A stretch of 64,000 nt of DNA from Reyranella sp. (GTDB taxonomy: Bacteria; Pseudomonadota; Alphaproteobacteria; Reyranellales; Reyranellaceae): assembly GCA_021732285.1 (NCBI GenBank), contig JAKFVH010000009.1:28309-92308 (forward strand), written 5' to 3'. The position numbers and the translations under genes are program-made. The notes under the pieces are model-generated. The model had not been told where the DNA came from and searched no databases. It worked only from the letters and a program-made list of their open reading frames with translations. Shown piece after piece: positions 8,901 through 16,561 of the stretch. How positions within the stretch are numbered: the stretch's first letter is position 1; each line of letters starts with the position of its first letter.

Positions 8901-9565
8901 GCTTCATGGGCCGCGGCTGGACCGACATGGTGAGCGTCATCGGCTACGGCTCGTTCACGAATGCCGGCTTCTATGCCGATGCGCTGGCGGGCTACGCCTG
9001 GTCGGGCAACCAGATGCAGCGGCAGATCCAGTTCCCCGGCCTGCAGCGCACCGCCAACGGCAGCACCGGCGCCAACCAGTTCCTGGGCCAGATCGAGACC
9101 GGCTATCGCATCGGCCTCTACGCACCCGCGGCGGCGAGCGTGACGCCGTTCGCGCGCCTGCAGGGCTCGACGGTGACGCAGAACGCCTTCTCGGAATGGG
9201 GCGCCAATTCGCTCAATCTCAACGTGGCGCAGCAGACGACCAACTCGCTGCGCACGGTGTTCGGCGCCAACCTCGCCGGCGCCGTCCCGCTCGGCAGCGA
9301 GCGCAGCCTCGCGCTCGACCTGCGCCTGGGCTGGCTGCACGAGTATGCCGACACCGGCCGGCCGATGACGGCGGCCTTCGCCGGGGCGCCGTCCAACGCC
9401 TTCACCGTCTATGGCGCCACGCCGCAGCGCGATGCCGCGGTGATCGGCTTCTCCGCCGGCACCACCATCGCCGAGACAACACAGCTCTACCTGCGTTACG
9501 ACGGCGAGGTCAGTACGGGATCGAGCAACCACACGCTCAATCTCGGCCTGCGCATCTCCTGGTAG
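5972..9565 (+). CDS. Autotransporter adhesin-like protein (type Va secretion)
   Basis: The 1,197-residue protein has a signal peptide ending near AQA (residue 38). A Ser/Thr/Gly-rich beta-helix passenger follows. From about residues 455-670 there are three autotransporter-associated beta-strand repeats (for example LTKAGSGTLTLAGASYSGAT and LTKNGTGALTLSGANTYTG). The C-terminal beta-barrel runs from about residue 915 to the final LNLGLRISW, ending in an aromatic residue as outer-membrane barrels do. A Cys pair (ACEIEAC) lies just before the barrel. The ATG at 5972 was chosen because the signal peptide begins there; an upstream in-frame ATG near 5920 has no better ribosome site. It probably exposes an adhesive stalk at the surface. 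The Nif11-leader gene starts 41 bases after its stop. Confidence 0.9.
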   Translation: MQFSGLRPSVVWDGVTLKRLALLGSLGFVALSAGTAQAVDATWIGPGVSWTTPGNWSGGTQPDGTATFTNNGAPTAITITNTTAIDTMEFTAAAPAYSFTVTNGATFTINNAVNTSSGSPPTFAVNAGATLTVGDAADVAMGTLANGSSGGGTVVIGPTSLAAFLTLTPTTSTTFSGSFSGAGSLELSNTSTTLTLTGASTGGNIGTIGGDLTLCNCFGGGLTIDGGSLTVNGLGQGVFVNGGTLSVVNGGRLQDNLDLLVSSAMVISGSGSSATVAGFTGVGIFAAGTLTISNGGTLNSQTGAEIDGFFGTPGVTVTGAGSAWTVGGAGLAVGGGSTSGAGTLTVANGGQVNVTGTVGVGDQTTGTSFMTVTGAGSTVTASNRLLIGQTSVAIGTVTIADGGMVSAGTRTRIGLGSTLNLGVGGLSGALVTPLIDNEGAIVANFTDTLTIAANISGTGTLSKAGAGTLILSGTNSYSGGTTVTGGLVNFVVGGLGTGTITVNGAGLQWAAGNTSDISAQLAAIGSGGATFDTNGNNVSFATTLTGSGGLTKAGSGTLTLAGASYSGATNVNGGTLQAGAANVFASSSAVTVASGATLAFNGFNQTLASLAGAGSVTMGAGSMAVGGNNASTTFSGTISGSGGLTKNGTGALTLSGANTYTGLTTVNTGTLIVNGIIAGAVTVNSGGQLDGTGRIGALVSNGGIIAPGNSIGTLNVNGNLTLNGGTYQVEVNAAGQNDRVNVAGSATLNGGTVQVLAQSGSYARNTTYTILNATSGLSGAFSGVTSNFAFLTPSLSYDANNVYLLLFQSASAFAAGAQTANQYAVGTVLDQVNTTATGDLNTVLNALSALSTQQGPTALNAISGQQYADFGTTNIQSGYLFTNVVGQQMAAARGGASGGQRQALAQACEIEACDGASPWSVWASALGGLGSVAGNGNSSTLTYNFGGTAAGIDYRLDPRFLVGLGAGYAAGNQWVDSFMGRGWTDMVSVIGYGSFTNAGFYADALAGYAWSGNQMQRQIQFPGLQRTANGSTGANQFLGQIETGYRIGLYAPAAASVTPFARLQGSTVTQNAFSEWGANSLNLNVAQQTTNSLRTVFGANLAGAVPLGSERSLALDLRLGWLHEYADTGRPMTAAFAGAPSNAFTVYGATPQRDAAVIGFSAGTTIAETTQLYLRYDGEVSTGSSNHTLNLGLRISW

Positions 9566-9606
9566 TGACCTCGACAGGGCCGCCCGCCGCCCCTAGCCTG
9601 CCCATC

Positions 9607-9849
9607 ATGAGCCTTGCCGACGTCGAGCGTTTCTCGAAGGCATCGCCTGTCGTGGCCAGCCTGCTGGCAGAAGGGCGGACGGACAGCCTGAAGGCTGCCG
9701 TCAGCATCGCCGCGGCGTGCGGCTTTCATTTCACGGTCGAGGAAGCGCGGACCTTCTTCTCCAGCCAACCCACAGCCGCGGTCCGGCACCTCACCGACGA
9801 GCAGCTCGAGAAGGTGACCGGAGGGCTGGGCTCGGGCGAACCTTCATAA
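9607..9849 (+). CDS. Nif11-type leader peptide (RiPP-precursor-like) with a 7-residue core
   Basis: This 80-residue protein matches the Nif11-like leader family of double-glycine precursors. It has an N-terminal amphipathic stretch (MSLADVERFSKASPV), then ACGFHFTVEEARTF (the GF-x-(F/T)-x-EE block, residues 38-50), and LTDEQLEKVTGG (residues 62-73) ending in the GG site cut by C39 peptidases. After GG72-73 only LGSGEPS remains, with no Cys or Thr. It faces an export operon carrying such a peptidase, which makes it the obvious local substrate. There is no clear Shine-Dalgarno sequence, so it may be translated by coupling to the autotransporter 41 bases upstream. It could be a short linear signal peptide, a remnant, or a leader that lost its core. 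The family call is strong; the product is unknown. Confidence 0.85.
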   Translation: MSLADVERFSKASPVVASLLAEGRTDSLKAAVSIAAACGFHFTVEEARTFFSSQPTAAVRHLTDEQLEKVTGGLGSGEPS

Positions 9850-9851
9850 GC

Positions 9852-9982
9852 CTCCCCATCGTCTTGCGATGGGGAGGTGTCCGCGAAGCGGACGGAGGGG
9901 TCATGAGCATCAGTGATGGTGCTCATGACCCCTCCGTCGGCGTAAGACGCCGACACCTCCCCAGCGAAGCTGGGGAGGAAGG
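9852..9982. repeat. Compound palindromes between Nif11 gene and export operon
   Basis: Two small hairpins flank one long one. The left hairpin pairs CTCCCCATCG with CGATGGGGAG. The right one pairs CCTCCCCAGC with GCTGGGGAGG. In the middle, a long stem pairs GACGGAGGGGTCATGAGCA with its reverse complement around a short TCAGTGATGG loop. This is a dispersed-repeat type structure filling the whole gap between converging genes. It may end transcription from both sides, but no U-run follows. Confidence 0.85.
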
Positions 9983-9983
9983 T

Positions 9984-12800
9984 CTACAGCAGCTGGCGTC
10001 GGGCGAGGCGGTGGAAGGCGCCGCGCTTGGCCAAAAGCTCGTCGTAGCGGCCGGTCTCGACGATGCGGCCTGCCTCCAGGACGATGATGCGATCGGCGTC
10101 ACGGATGGTGCTCAGCCGATGGGCGACGATGATGCGGGTGGCGTTCATGCGCTCGATGCTGCGCTGGACGGTCGCCTGCGTGCGGTTGTCGAGCGCGCTT
10201 GTCGCCTCGTCGAAGAACAACAGGCGCGGCTTGTTGACCAGGGCGCGGGCGATGATCACGCGCTGACGCTGGCCGCCCGAGATCTGGCCGCCGCCGTCGG
10301 TGACGGCGCTGTCGAGCCCCATCGGCATGTTGGCGATGTCGGCCTCCAGCCCCGCCAGCCGGACGGCGTCGAGGACCTGATCGCGCGACAGCGGCGAGGA
10401 GCCCGCGATGTTCTCGTGCAGGCTGCCGGGAAACAGGGTCGAGCTCTCGAGCACGGTGCCGATCTGACGCCGCACCAGCCTGAGATCGAGATCCTTGAGG
10501 TCCTTGTCGTCGTAGGAAATGCTGCCGCGCGTCGGCGCTTCGAGCCCGAGCAGCAGGCGGAGCAGCGACGACTTGCCCGAGCCCGAGGGCCCGACGATGG
10601 CGATGCTCTCGCCCGGCCTGACGTGGAAGTCGACGCCCTCCAGCACCCACGGCCCGTCGTCGCAATAGCGGAACCACAGGTCGCGCACCGTGATGGCGCC
10701 GCTCAGCGGGCCGGGATCGGTGCGGTGCTGCTCGACCTCGAGCGGTGCCGCGAGGATGGGACGCAGCCGGGAGAAGATCGGCAGGACGTCGATCGAACTG
10801 TTCACGGCATTGGCGAGACTCATGATCGCAGCCGTGAACTGGCCGAAGGCGGCGTTGAACGCGGCGAAGGCCCCGACATCGATCAGGTTGTCGCCGCCGG
10901 CGGCGATGCCGAAGATGCCGATGGCGCCGACGAACGGCAGGCTCGAGGCGGCGACCGCCTGCAGGGCGTTGGCGCGCAGCGCCCCGGCGGCGCTGCGCCG
11001 CTGATGGGCAAAGGCGGTCGACCAGCGCGTGAAAGCGCGCAGCTCGGCGGCGGCGACGCGCAGCTTGGCGATGCCGCCGATCAGCTCGATCAGAAGGCCC
11101 GAGACGATGCCCATATGGGTGAAGACCTGCTGCTGCTTGCGTTTCTGGACGCGACCGATCGCGAACAGAAGCCCGCCTGCCACGAAGGCATAGCCGACGG
11201 CGAACAGCGTGAGCGCGCCGTCGTAGATCAGCATGATCGCCAGGCTGGCCAGCGAGAAAACGCCACCGATCACCGCATTGACCGACTGGCCGGTCAGGAT
11301 GCGGCGCATGGTGTCGACGCCGAGGATGCGCCATGTCAGGTCGCCGGTCAGGTACTGGCGGAAGAACGACAGGCGCAGCCTGAGCACGCGGTCCCAGACG
11401 GCGGCCTGCAGGCGCTGGTCGAGCTGGGTGCCGAGGCGGACCAGCGACATCGCCCGCGCCATCTGAAAGCCCGTGCCACCCACCGCGGCAGCGATCAGCA
11501 GCAGCAGCATGTCGCTCAGTAGCGTGTAACGCCCCTCGGGGATGGCTGTCCCCAGGATCGCACCGGTGGCGACCGGCATCAGCAGCGCCACCGCCGCAGC
11601 GGCGGCCGAGGCGATCAGCAGCCGACGAATGTCGCCGCGCACGCCGTAGGTCGAGAAGCGCCAGATGTCGCGGCCGCTGGGTTTGTCGGGCAGCGGCGCA
11701 TAGAGCATGTAGCCCATGGGCCTGAGGCCTGCCGCCAGGGTCGCGTCGACCGCCGTCTCGCCGAGCGTCTCGGGATCGACGACGTGCCAGCGCCGTCCGC
11801 GACACACCATGGCGAGCGGCCCGCCGGTCTTGTCCTGGACGGCGATGAAAGGCGGGCCCTGCCTCAGCCACCAGTCCCCGGTGAGCGTGATCTCGCGGAA
11901 GCCGAAGCCGCTGGCAACGGCATAGGCCTTCAACCGCTCGAACAGGGGCGCATGCACCCGGTCGTGCAGCGGCGTCCTGAGCTCGAAGCCTTCGGCGTCG
12001 GCCAGCACCCCGAGCACGCCGGGCAGCGGATCCTGGCCAGGACGGGCGACCAGGATGGGCGCCGTCGGGCGAAACAGGACGACGTCGCGCAAGCCCTTCA
12101 GCGCATGCGCGGCCCGTACCTCATCGATCTCCCGCGTCTGCTGCCAGCGCTGACGGCGGTTGGCATCGCGCTTGGTCAGGGCGACAGAGATGCGCCGCGC
12201 AATCGGCAGCGAGGCCTCCCCCAGCATGGCGGGCGAGGACCGGGCCAGCAGGGTCGCGGTGTCGATCGCCAACACGTCGTTGTCGGCCGTGATCTCGGCG
12301 CGGATCTGGTTGGCGAGAACGAGGCGCGTCGTGGCAGGCGATGCCTCGGCGCCGCCGCCGGTGGGATAGCGCAGGATCGGCGCTGCCGATTCGAGCCAGA
12401 GAATCTGCCGCGCGGTCACGCAGGCACGGGCGGCAAAGGCGCGGCTGTCGCCCTGCGCCAGCGGTTCGGTGTCGGCATCGCCGTGGGGCATTCCCGGCGC
12501 GCCGAGCAGCGCCTCGTACCACGCGTCGATGGCAGCGGCGTCGGGGGCCGCATTGGCGATCAGAGGCTTCGGCGAGGGTGGCCCCTGCTCGTGCAGCATG
12601 AAGCGGACACCCGGCGCCGCCAGCGCAAAGACGGCCGCGCCTTCGGACAGGCCGGCGAGGAACTGGTACGGCCCCGGATTGTCCGACCCGTCGAGGACGA
12701 CCGCATAGAGTCGCGCCGCACGCACCAGCCTTCCGGGCGCGCCGAGGACGCCAAGGTCGAACGGACCCGGCGGTCCGGACGTCGAGGCCGGCGCGTTCAT
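9984..12800 (-). CDS. NHLM-type export ABC transporter, ATP-binding/permease without peptidase
   Basis: This 938-residue protein is the second, longer ABC subunit typical of NHLM (Nif11/nitrile-hydratase leader) export systems. It has a roughly 380-residue N-terminal region with no peptidase signature, then a transmembrane domain (about residues 385-670) and an ABC ATPase. The ATPase motifs are intact: Walker A GPSGSGKSS (about 730), signature ISGGQRQR (about 840), Walker B LLFFDEATSALD, and switch histidine IVAHRLSTI (about 890). Its start overlaps the stop of the peptidase-ABC gene (ATGA at 12797-12800), indicating translational coupling. It probably pairs with that protein in the inner membrane. 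The export substrate is inferred to be the Nif11 peptide at 9607. Confidence 0.88.
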   Translation of the reverse strand: MNAPASTSGPPGPFDLGVLGAPGRLVRAARLYAVVLDGSDNPGPYQFLAGLSEGAAVFALAAPGVRFMLHEQGPPSPKPLIANAAPDAAAIDAWYEALLGAPGMPHGDADTEPLAQGDSRAFAARACVTARQILWLESAAPILRYPTGGGAEASPATTRLVLANQIRAEITADNDVLAIDTATLLARSSPAMLGEASLPIARRISVALTKRDANRRQRWQQTREIDEVRAAHALKGLRDVVLFRPTAPILVARPGQDPLPGVLGVLADAEGFELRTPLHDRVHAPLFERLKAYAVASGFGFREITLTGDWWLRQGPPFIAVQDKTGGPLAMVCRGRRWHVVDPETLGETAVDATLAAGLRPMGYMLYAPLPDKPSGRDIWRFSTYGVRGDIRRLLIASAAAAAVALLMPVATGAILGTAIPEGRYTLLSDMLLLLIAAAVGGTGFQMARAMSLVRLGTQLDQRLQAAVWDRVLRLRLSFFRQYLTGDLTWRILGVDTMRRILTGQSVNAVIGGVFSLASLAIMLIYDGALTLFAVGYAFVAGGLLFAIGRVQKRKQQQVFTHMGIVSGLLIELIGGIAKLRVAAAELRAFTRWSTAFAHQRRSAAGALRANALQAVAASSLPFVGAIGIFGIAAGGDNLIDVGAFAAFNAAFGQFTAAIMSLANAVNSSIDVLPIFSRLRPILAAPLEVEQHRTDPGPLSGAITVRDLWFRYCDDGPWVLEGVDFHVRPGESIAIVGPSGSGKSSLLRLLLGLEAPTRGSISYDDKDLKDLDLRLVRRQIGTVLESSTLFPGSLHENIAGSSPLSRDQVLDAVRLAGLEADIANMPMGLDSAVTDGGGQISGGQRQRVIIARALVNKPRLLFFDEATSALDNRTQATVQRSIERMNATRIIVAHRLSTIRDADRIIVLEAGRIVETGRYDELLAKRGAFHRLARRQLL

Positions 12801-14980
12801 GCGTCGGCCTCGGCCGAGATCAGCCGGGCATAGGGACCGCCCGCCGCCACCATGTCGGCGTGGGTGCCGCGCTCGACGATGCGGCCGCGCTCGAGCACGA
12901 TGATCTCGTCGCAGTCGCGAATCGTGCTGAGGCGATGGGCGATCAGCACGCAGGTCATGCCGCGCCGTCGCACCGCGCTCAGGATCTTGTCCTCGCTCTC
13001 GGCATCGAGGCTGCTGGTTGCCTCGTCGAGCACCAGCACCGCCGGCTCCTGCACCAACGCCCGGGCGATCTCGATGCGCTGGCGCTGGCCGCCATTCAGA
13101 TTGCGCCCGCCTTCCTCGATGACGCCGTCGATATCACCCGAGAGATGCTTCACGACATCGCCGAGGCCTGCATCGTGCACCGCGGCAAGCAGGGTGCGAT
13201 GGGTAATCGTCTCGTCCCACAACGCGATGTTGTCGCGCAGCGTGCCATGGAACAGGCAGATATCCTGGTCGACCGAGGAGACGATATGGGCAAGCCGATC
13301 GCGGCCCCACTCGGCGAGCGTATGGCCGTCGATGCGAATCTCGCCGCTGCGCGGCGTATAGAGGCCGGTGATGAGCTTGCCCAGGGTCGACTTGCCGCTG
13401 CCCGAATCGCCGACCAGCGCCACCCACTGGCCGGGCGCGACCTCGATGGACACATCGTCGAGCAGCGGCGGCTCGAGCGGGTTGTAGCCGAAGGTCACGC
13501 CTTTCAGCGACAGGCGGCCGGCGGCGAAGGTCTCGACCGGCGTCGATGCCTCGGAGAAGCGCCAGTCGCGCTTGTATTGCAGCACGTCGTCGAGCCGGGT
13601 GATGTCGGCCGAGGCCTGCTGCACCTTGGCGGCCGTGCCGACCATCTGGGCGATCGGCACCGAAAAGCTCAGCACCAGGCCCTGGAAGGCGACCAGTTCG
13701 CCGACGCTCAGCGTGCCCGCGACCACCTGCACGGCGCCGACGCCCAGCACCGCGGCGGTGGTCAGGCTCGACACCAGGGGCGGCAGCAGGTTGGAGGCCT
13801 GCTGATAGACCGCGAGCTTCTGCTCGGAGTTCATCGCGCGCGCATGGTGGCCGGTCCACTTGGCGAAGAAGTCGCTCTCGGTGCCGGTGGCCTTCAGCGT
13901 CTCGATGGATTGCAGGCCGACGACCGAGACGGCGTACAGCTTGCCCATCTCGGTCTGCAGGCGCAGCACGACGTCCTGCAGCACGCGCTGCATCAACGTC
14001 AGCAGCCCGACATTGAGCGCGGCCCCGCCGATGGCGATGGCCGCCAGCGTGGGGTCGTAGAGCAGCATGACGATGCCGAGGACCGAGGCGGTGAAGCAGG
14101 TCGCCGCCGCCTGGCCGCAATCGCGCGCCAGCAGCCGGGCGACCCGGTCGTTGGAATCGATGCGGTTGGCGAGGTCGCCGGCGAAGCGCTGATTGAAGAA
14201 CTCCACCGGCAGGCGAAGCACATGCCAGGTGAACCGCGCCGACTCCTCCAGCGCCAGCTTGAGCTCCAGCCGCAGCAGCGCCATCTGCTGCACGGCCGAC
14301 AACGCGACCTGCAGCACGAACATGACGGCGAGCCCGACCAGCAGCGGGCTCAGCCAACCTTCGAAGCGCTTGACCAGGATGTCGTCGACGAAAGCCTTGG
14401 TCGCACCCGGCAGGACGAGCCCCGGGATGACCATCATCAGGCTCAGCCAGGCGATGATGGCGAGGCCCACGTGGCAGCCGGACAAGCGGTGGCCCAACTG
14501 GGCCAACAGGCCGACCGACACGCCGCCGGGCTTGAACTCGGGGCCAGGGGCGAAATGCAGCACGACGCCGGTGAAGCTCTGGCCGAACTCCTCTCGGCCG
14601 ATGCGGCGTGGGCCGGTCGCCGGGTCGTTCAGGAAGACCTCGCTATCCGAGGCGCCCTCGAGCACGAGGAAATGGTTAAAACCCCAATGGACGATGACCG
14701 GAAAGGGGCCGGCCAGGACCTCGTCGAACTCGAGACGGTGGCCCTCGGCGTCGAGGCCGTAGCGGCGCGCCGCACGCACGATGCTGGAGGCCTTGCTGCC
14801 GTCGCGCGAGACGCCGCAGGCGACGCGCAGCTCCTCGAGCGACACGCGTCGCCCGAAATGGGCGAGGATGATGGCCAGCGCGGCGGGACCGCACTCGGTG
14901 AGCTCCATCTGCAGGATGGTCGGCGTGCGGACACGGTTTCGGCGGTCGAGTCCGAGCATGCGTCGAACCCAGGAGATCAT
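12797..14980 (-). CDS. NHLM-type peptidase-containing ABC exporter (PCAT)
   Basis: The 727-residue protein has an N-terminal C39 cysteine-peptidase domain, a six-helix ABC-exporter membrane domain and an ATPase. The peptidase triad is visible: Cys30 in MELTECGPAALAII, His103 in HWGFNHFLVLEG, Asp119 in VFLNDPATG. Walker A is GDSGSGKST (about residue 520), Walker B VLVLDEATSSLD and the switch LIAHRLSTI. The signature is LNGGQRQR instead of LSGGQ. The ATG at 14980 was chosen because it overlaps the HlyD stop (ATGA) and begins right at the peptidase domain; a longer upstream reading has no support. It cleaves double-glycine leaders during export. Confidence 0.93.
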   Translation of the reverse strand: MISWVRRMLGLDRRNRVRTPTILQMELTECGPAALAIILAHFGRRVSLEELRVACGVSRDGSKASSIVRAARRYGLDAEGHRLEFDEVLAGPFPVIVHWGFNHFLVLEGASDSEVFLNDPATGPRRIGREEFGQSFTGVVLHFAPGPEFKPGGVSVGLLAQLGHRLSGCHVGLAIIAWLSLMMVIPGLVLPGATKAFVDDILVKRFEGWLSPLLVGLAVMFVLQVALSAVQQMALLRLELKLALEESARFTWHVLRLPVEFFNQRFAGDLANRIDSNDRVARLLARDCGQAAATCFTASVLGIVMLLYDPTLAAIAIGGAALNVGLLTLMQRVLQDVVLRLQTEMGKLYAVSVVGLQSIETLKATGTESDFFAKWTGHHARAMNSEQKLAVYQQASNLLPPLVSSLTTAAVLGVGAVQVVAGTLSVGELVAFQGLVLSFSVPIAQMVGTAAKVQQASADITRLDDVLQYKRDWRFSEASTPVETFAAGRLSLKGVTFGYNPLEPPLLDDVSIEVAPGQWVALVGDSGSGKSTLGKLITGLYTPRSGEIRIDGHTLAEWGRDRLAHIVSSVDQDICLFHGTLRDNIALWDETITHRTLLAAVHDAGLGDVVKHLSGDIDGVIEEGGRNLNGGQRQRIEIARALVQEPAVLVLDEATSSLDAESEDKILSAVRRRGMTCVLIAHRLSTIRDCDEIIVLERGRIVERGTHADMVAAGGPYARLISAEADA

Positions 14981-16269
14981 CCTTCGAGGCCGAGCAGGTG
15001 CCGCATGGCGGGGATGACGAGGGAAATAGGCGCCTGGCGCTCGACGATGACGTCGACCGCCACGCGCGTGCCCCGCGTCACCGAATAGGGCGGGCCGCGA
15101 CCGCCCCACCAGGCGAAGCCGCTCGGCGTCTGCTTGTCGAGGACCACCCCGATCTTGGCCAGCAGTGGCGCGGAAGTGCCCATCAGCACGTCGGTGAGCT
15201 GCGGGTTGCGCAGGATGGCGTTGAGCTCGGCCTTGGACACACCAAGCTCGGTGATCGACAACACGCGGCCGCGCATCGCCCCATGCTCCTCCCGCCTGAC
15301 GCTGGACGGGTGCACATGGACGTCCAAGCCGGTCGTGATGCGCTTGGCCATGTTGTTGTCGAAGACGGCGACGACCTCGAAGGCTTCGGGCACCACCCGG
15401 CCGATGGTGGCGATGATGGTGCCGGGCGCCACCACGTCGCCCTGGCCGACGCGGATCTCCTCGATGCGCCCGGCGACGGGCGCTTTCACCATCGAGCCGA
15501 GGCTGACCTCGACGCTGAGCCGTGACGCCTCGGCCTGCAGCGCATCGATGTGCTCCTGCTTCTGGCGCTCGAGCTCGGCGATGTTCCCGCGCTTGGCGCC
15601 AGCCAGCTCCTCGACTTCGATGGTGCGCGCCCGGGCGTTGGCGATGTCGAGCATCGTCCGGTCATGGTCGGCGCGGGCCTGGGCGACCTCGAGACGGCTG
15701 ATGATGCCGCGGCTGAACAGCGATTCGTCGGCTGTAAGCATGTCCTGCAGACCCTTGGCGCGCACCTGCCCCGCCGTGATCTGCTCCTCGGCCACCGCCT
15801 TCTGCCGCTGCAGCATGATGTCGACCTGGCGGAGTTCCAGCTCATTCGCCTTCTTGAACTGGTCCAGATCGACCCGCAGCACGGCCAGCCGCGTGTCCAG
15901 GCTGTCGAGCTGGGTCTGCAGTGCCACCTGCTGGACGCGGGCCACGTCGGTGTCGACATCGACCATGTCGCCGCGCTTGACTAAAAGCTCGATGATCGGT
16001 CCGGCAACGATCGGCTGCACCGTATGGGCCGCCTTGCCGTCGGCCAGCAGCACGCCTTGGCCGATGACACGCGTCGGCACGGAGCCGAACAGCCCCCAGA
16101 TCAGGCCGGCGGCGACGATGACGGTGAGCGACGCCACCATCATGCGCATCGCCGGCGGAATGAGAACGATGCGCTCGGTGAGCTGATCGGACGAGCGCAG
16201 GCGCCGCAGCGCCTCGCTCCGGAAGACGATGCCCGATGAATCGGGTGTGGATGGTTTCTGCTCGGCCAT
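14977..16269 (-). CDS. HlyD-family membrane-fusion protein of the NHLM export system
   Basis: The 430-residue periplasmic adaptor has one N-terminal membrane helix (about residues 43-62, VASLTVIVAAGLIWGLFGS) followed by a lipoyl-like half (GQGVLLADGKAAHTVQPIV). A long alpha-hairpin rich in Glu/Gln/Arg follows (about 110-245, coiled coil). The second lipoyl half (KAPVAGRIEEIRVGQGDVV) and a beta-barrel come next. It would connect the two ABC proteins to the cell envelope; no TolC-like outer-membrane gene lies in this window. It is the first gene of the three-gene operon, and its stop overlaps the PCAT start by 4 bases. Confidence 0.92.
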   Translation of the reverse strand: MAEQKPSTPDSSGIVFRSEALRRLRSSDQLTERIVLIPPAMRMMVASLTVIVAAGLIWGLFGSVPTRVIGQGVLLADGKAAHTVQPIVAGPIIELLVKRGDMVDVDTDVARVQQVALQTQLDSLDTRLAVLRVDLDQFKKANELELRQVDIMLQRQKAVAEEQITAGQVRAKGLQDMLTADESLFSRGIISRLEVAQARADHDRTMLDIANARARTIEVEELAGAKRGNIAELERQKQEHIDALQAEASRLSVEVSLGSMVKAPVAGRIEEIRVGQGDVVAPGTIIATIGRVVPEAFEVVAVFDNNMAKRITTGLDVHVHPSSVRREEHGAMRGRVLSITELGVSKAELNAILRNPQLTDVLMGTSAPLLAKIGVVLDKQTPSGFAWWGGRGPPYSVTRGTRVAVDVIVERQAPISLVIPAMRHLLGLEG

Positions 16270-16446
16270 GGTAGCCCCCGCTGGACCGATAGCCTCCCCT
16301 CAACCCGGCGCCATCTACGACGGGTTGTACGGTCATCATGGCCGCCAGTCGGGGGCGGCTGCCATTGCCATTTGCGCATAGCAAGGGGCGCTACGGCGGA
16401 ATGGTGCAGTGCCATGGAAACAAAACGGGGACGCGCAACCGCTTTG

Positions 16447-16552
16447 CCTCACCCTGAGGAGCGGCCGCAGGCCACGTCTCGAAGGGTGGCCTCAGTCGTG
16501 TTGTTGCCCACCCTTCGAGACGCCGCGCTGCGCGCGGCTCCTCAGGGTGAGG
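16447..16552. repeat. Palindromic element upstream of the export operon
   Basis: The outer arms CCTCACCCTGAGGAGC and GCTCCTCAGGGTGAGG, and the inner arms CGTCTCGAAGGGTGG and CCACCCTTCGAGACG, make a nested inverted repeat of about 106 bases. It lies in the gap 16270-16561, between the start of the HlyD gene and the end of the sulfatase gene, which run in the same direction. The rest of the gap shows no gene. The export-operon promoter must lie between this element and 16270. Confidence 0.88.
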
Positions 16553-16561
16553 TCAAGTGGT

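Noticed and set aside
7100-9532. 810-codon minus-strand frame opposite the autotransporter
   Set aside because: Composition (Arg/Ala/Gly-rich, no domain) is typical of an antisense reading of a repetitive GC-rich gene.
14981-15109. Longer N-terminus for the peptidase-ABC protein
   Set aside because: The added residues are an out-of-frame reading of the HlyD gene. The ATG at 14980 overlaps the HlyD stop and begins at the C39 domain.
5972-16269. Calling the locus a bacteriocin cluster
   Set aside because: The exporter and leader are of the NHLM type, but the core is seven residues long with no modifying or immunity gene, so an antimicrobial product is not supported.
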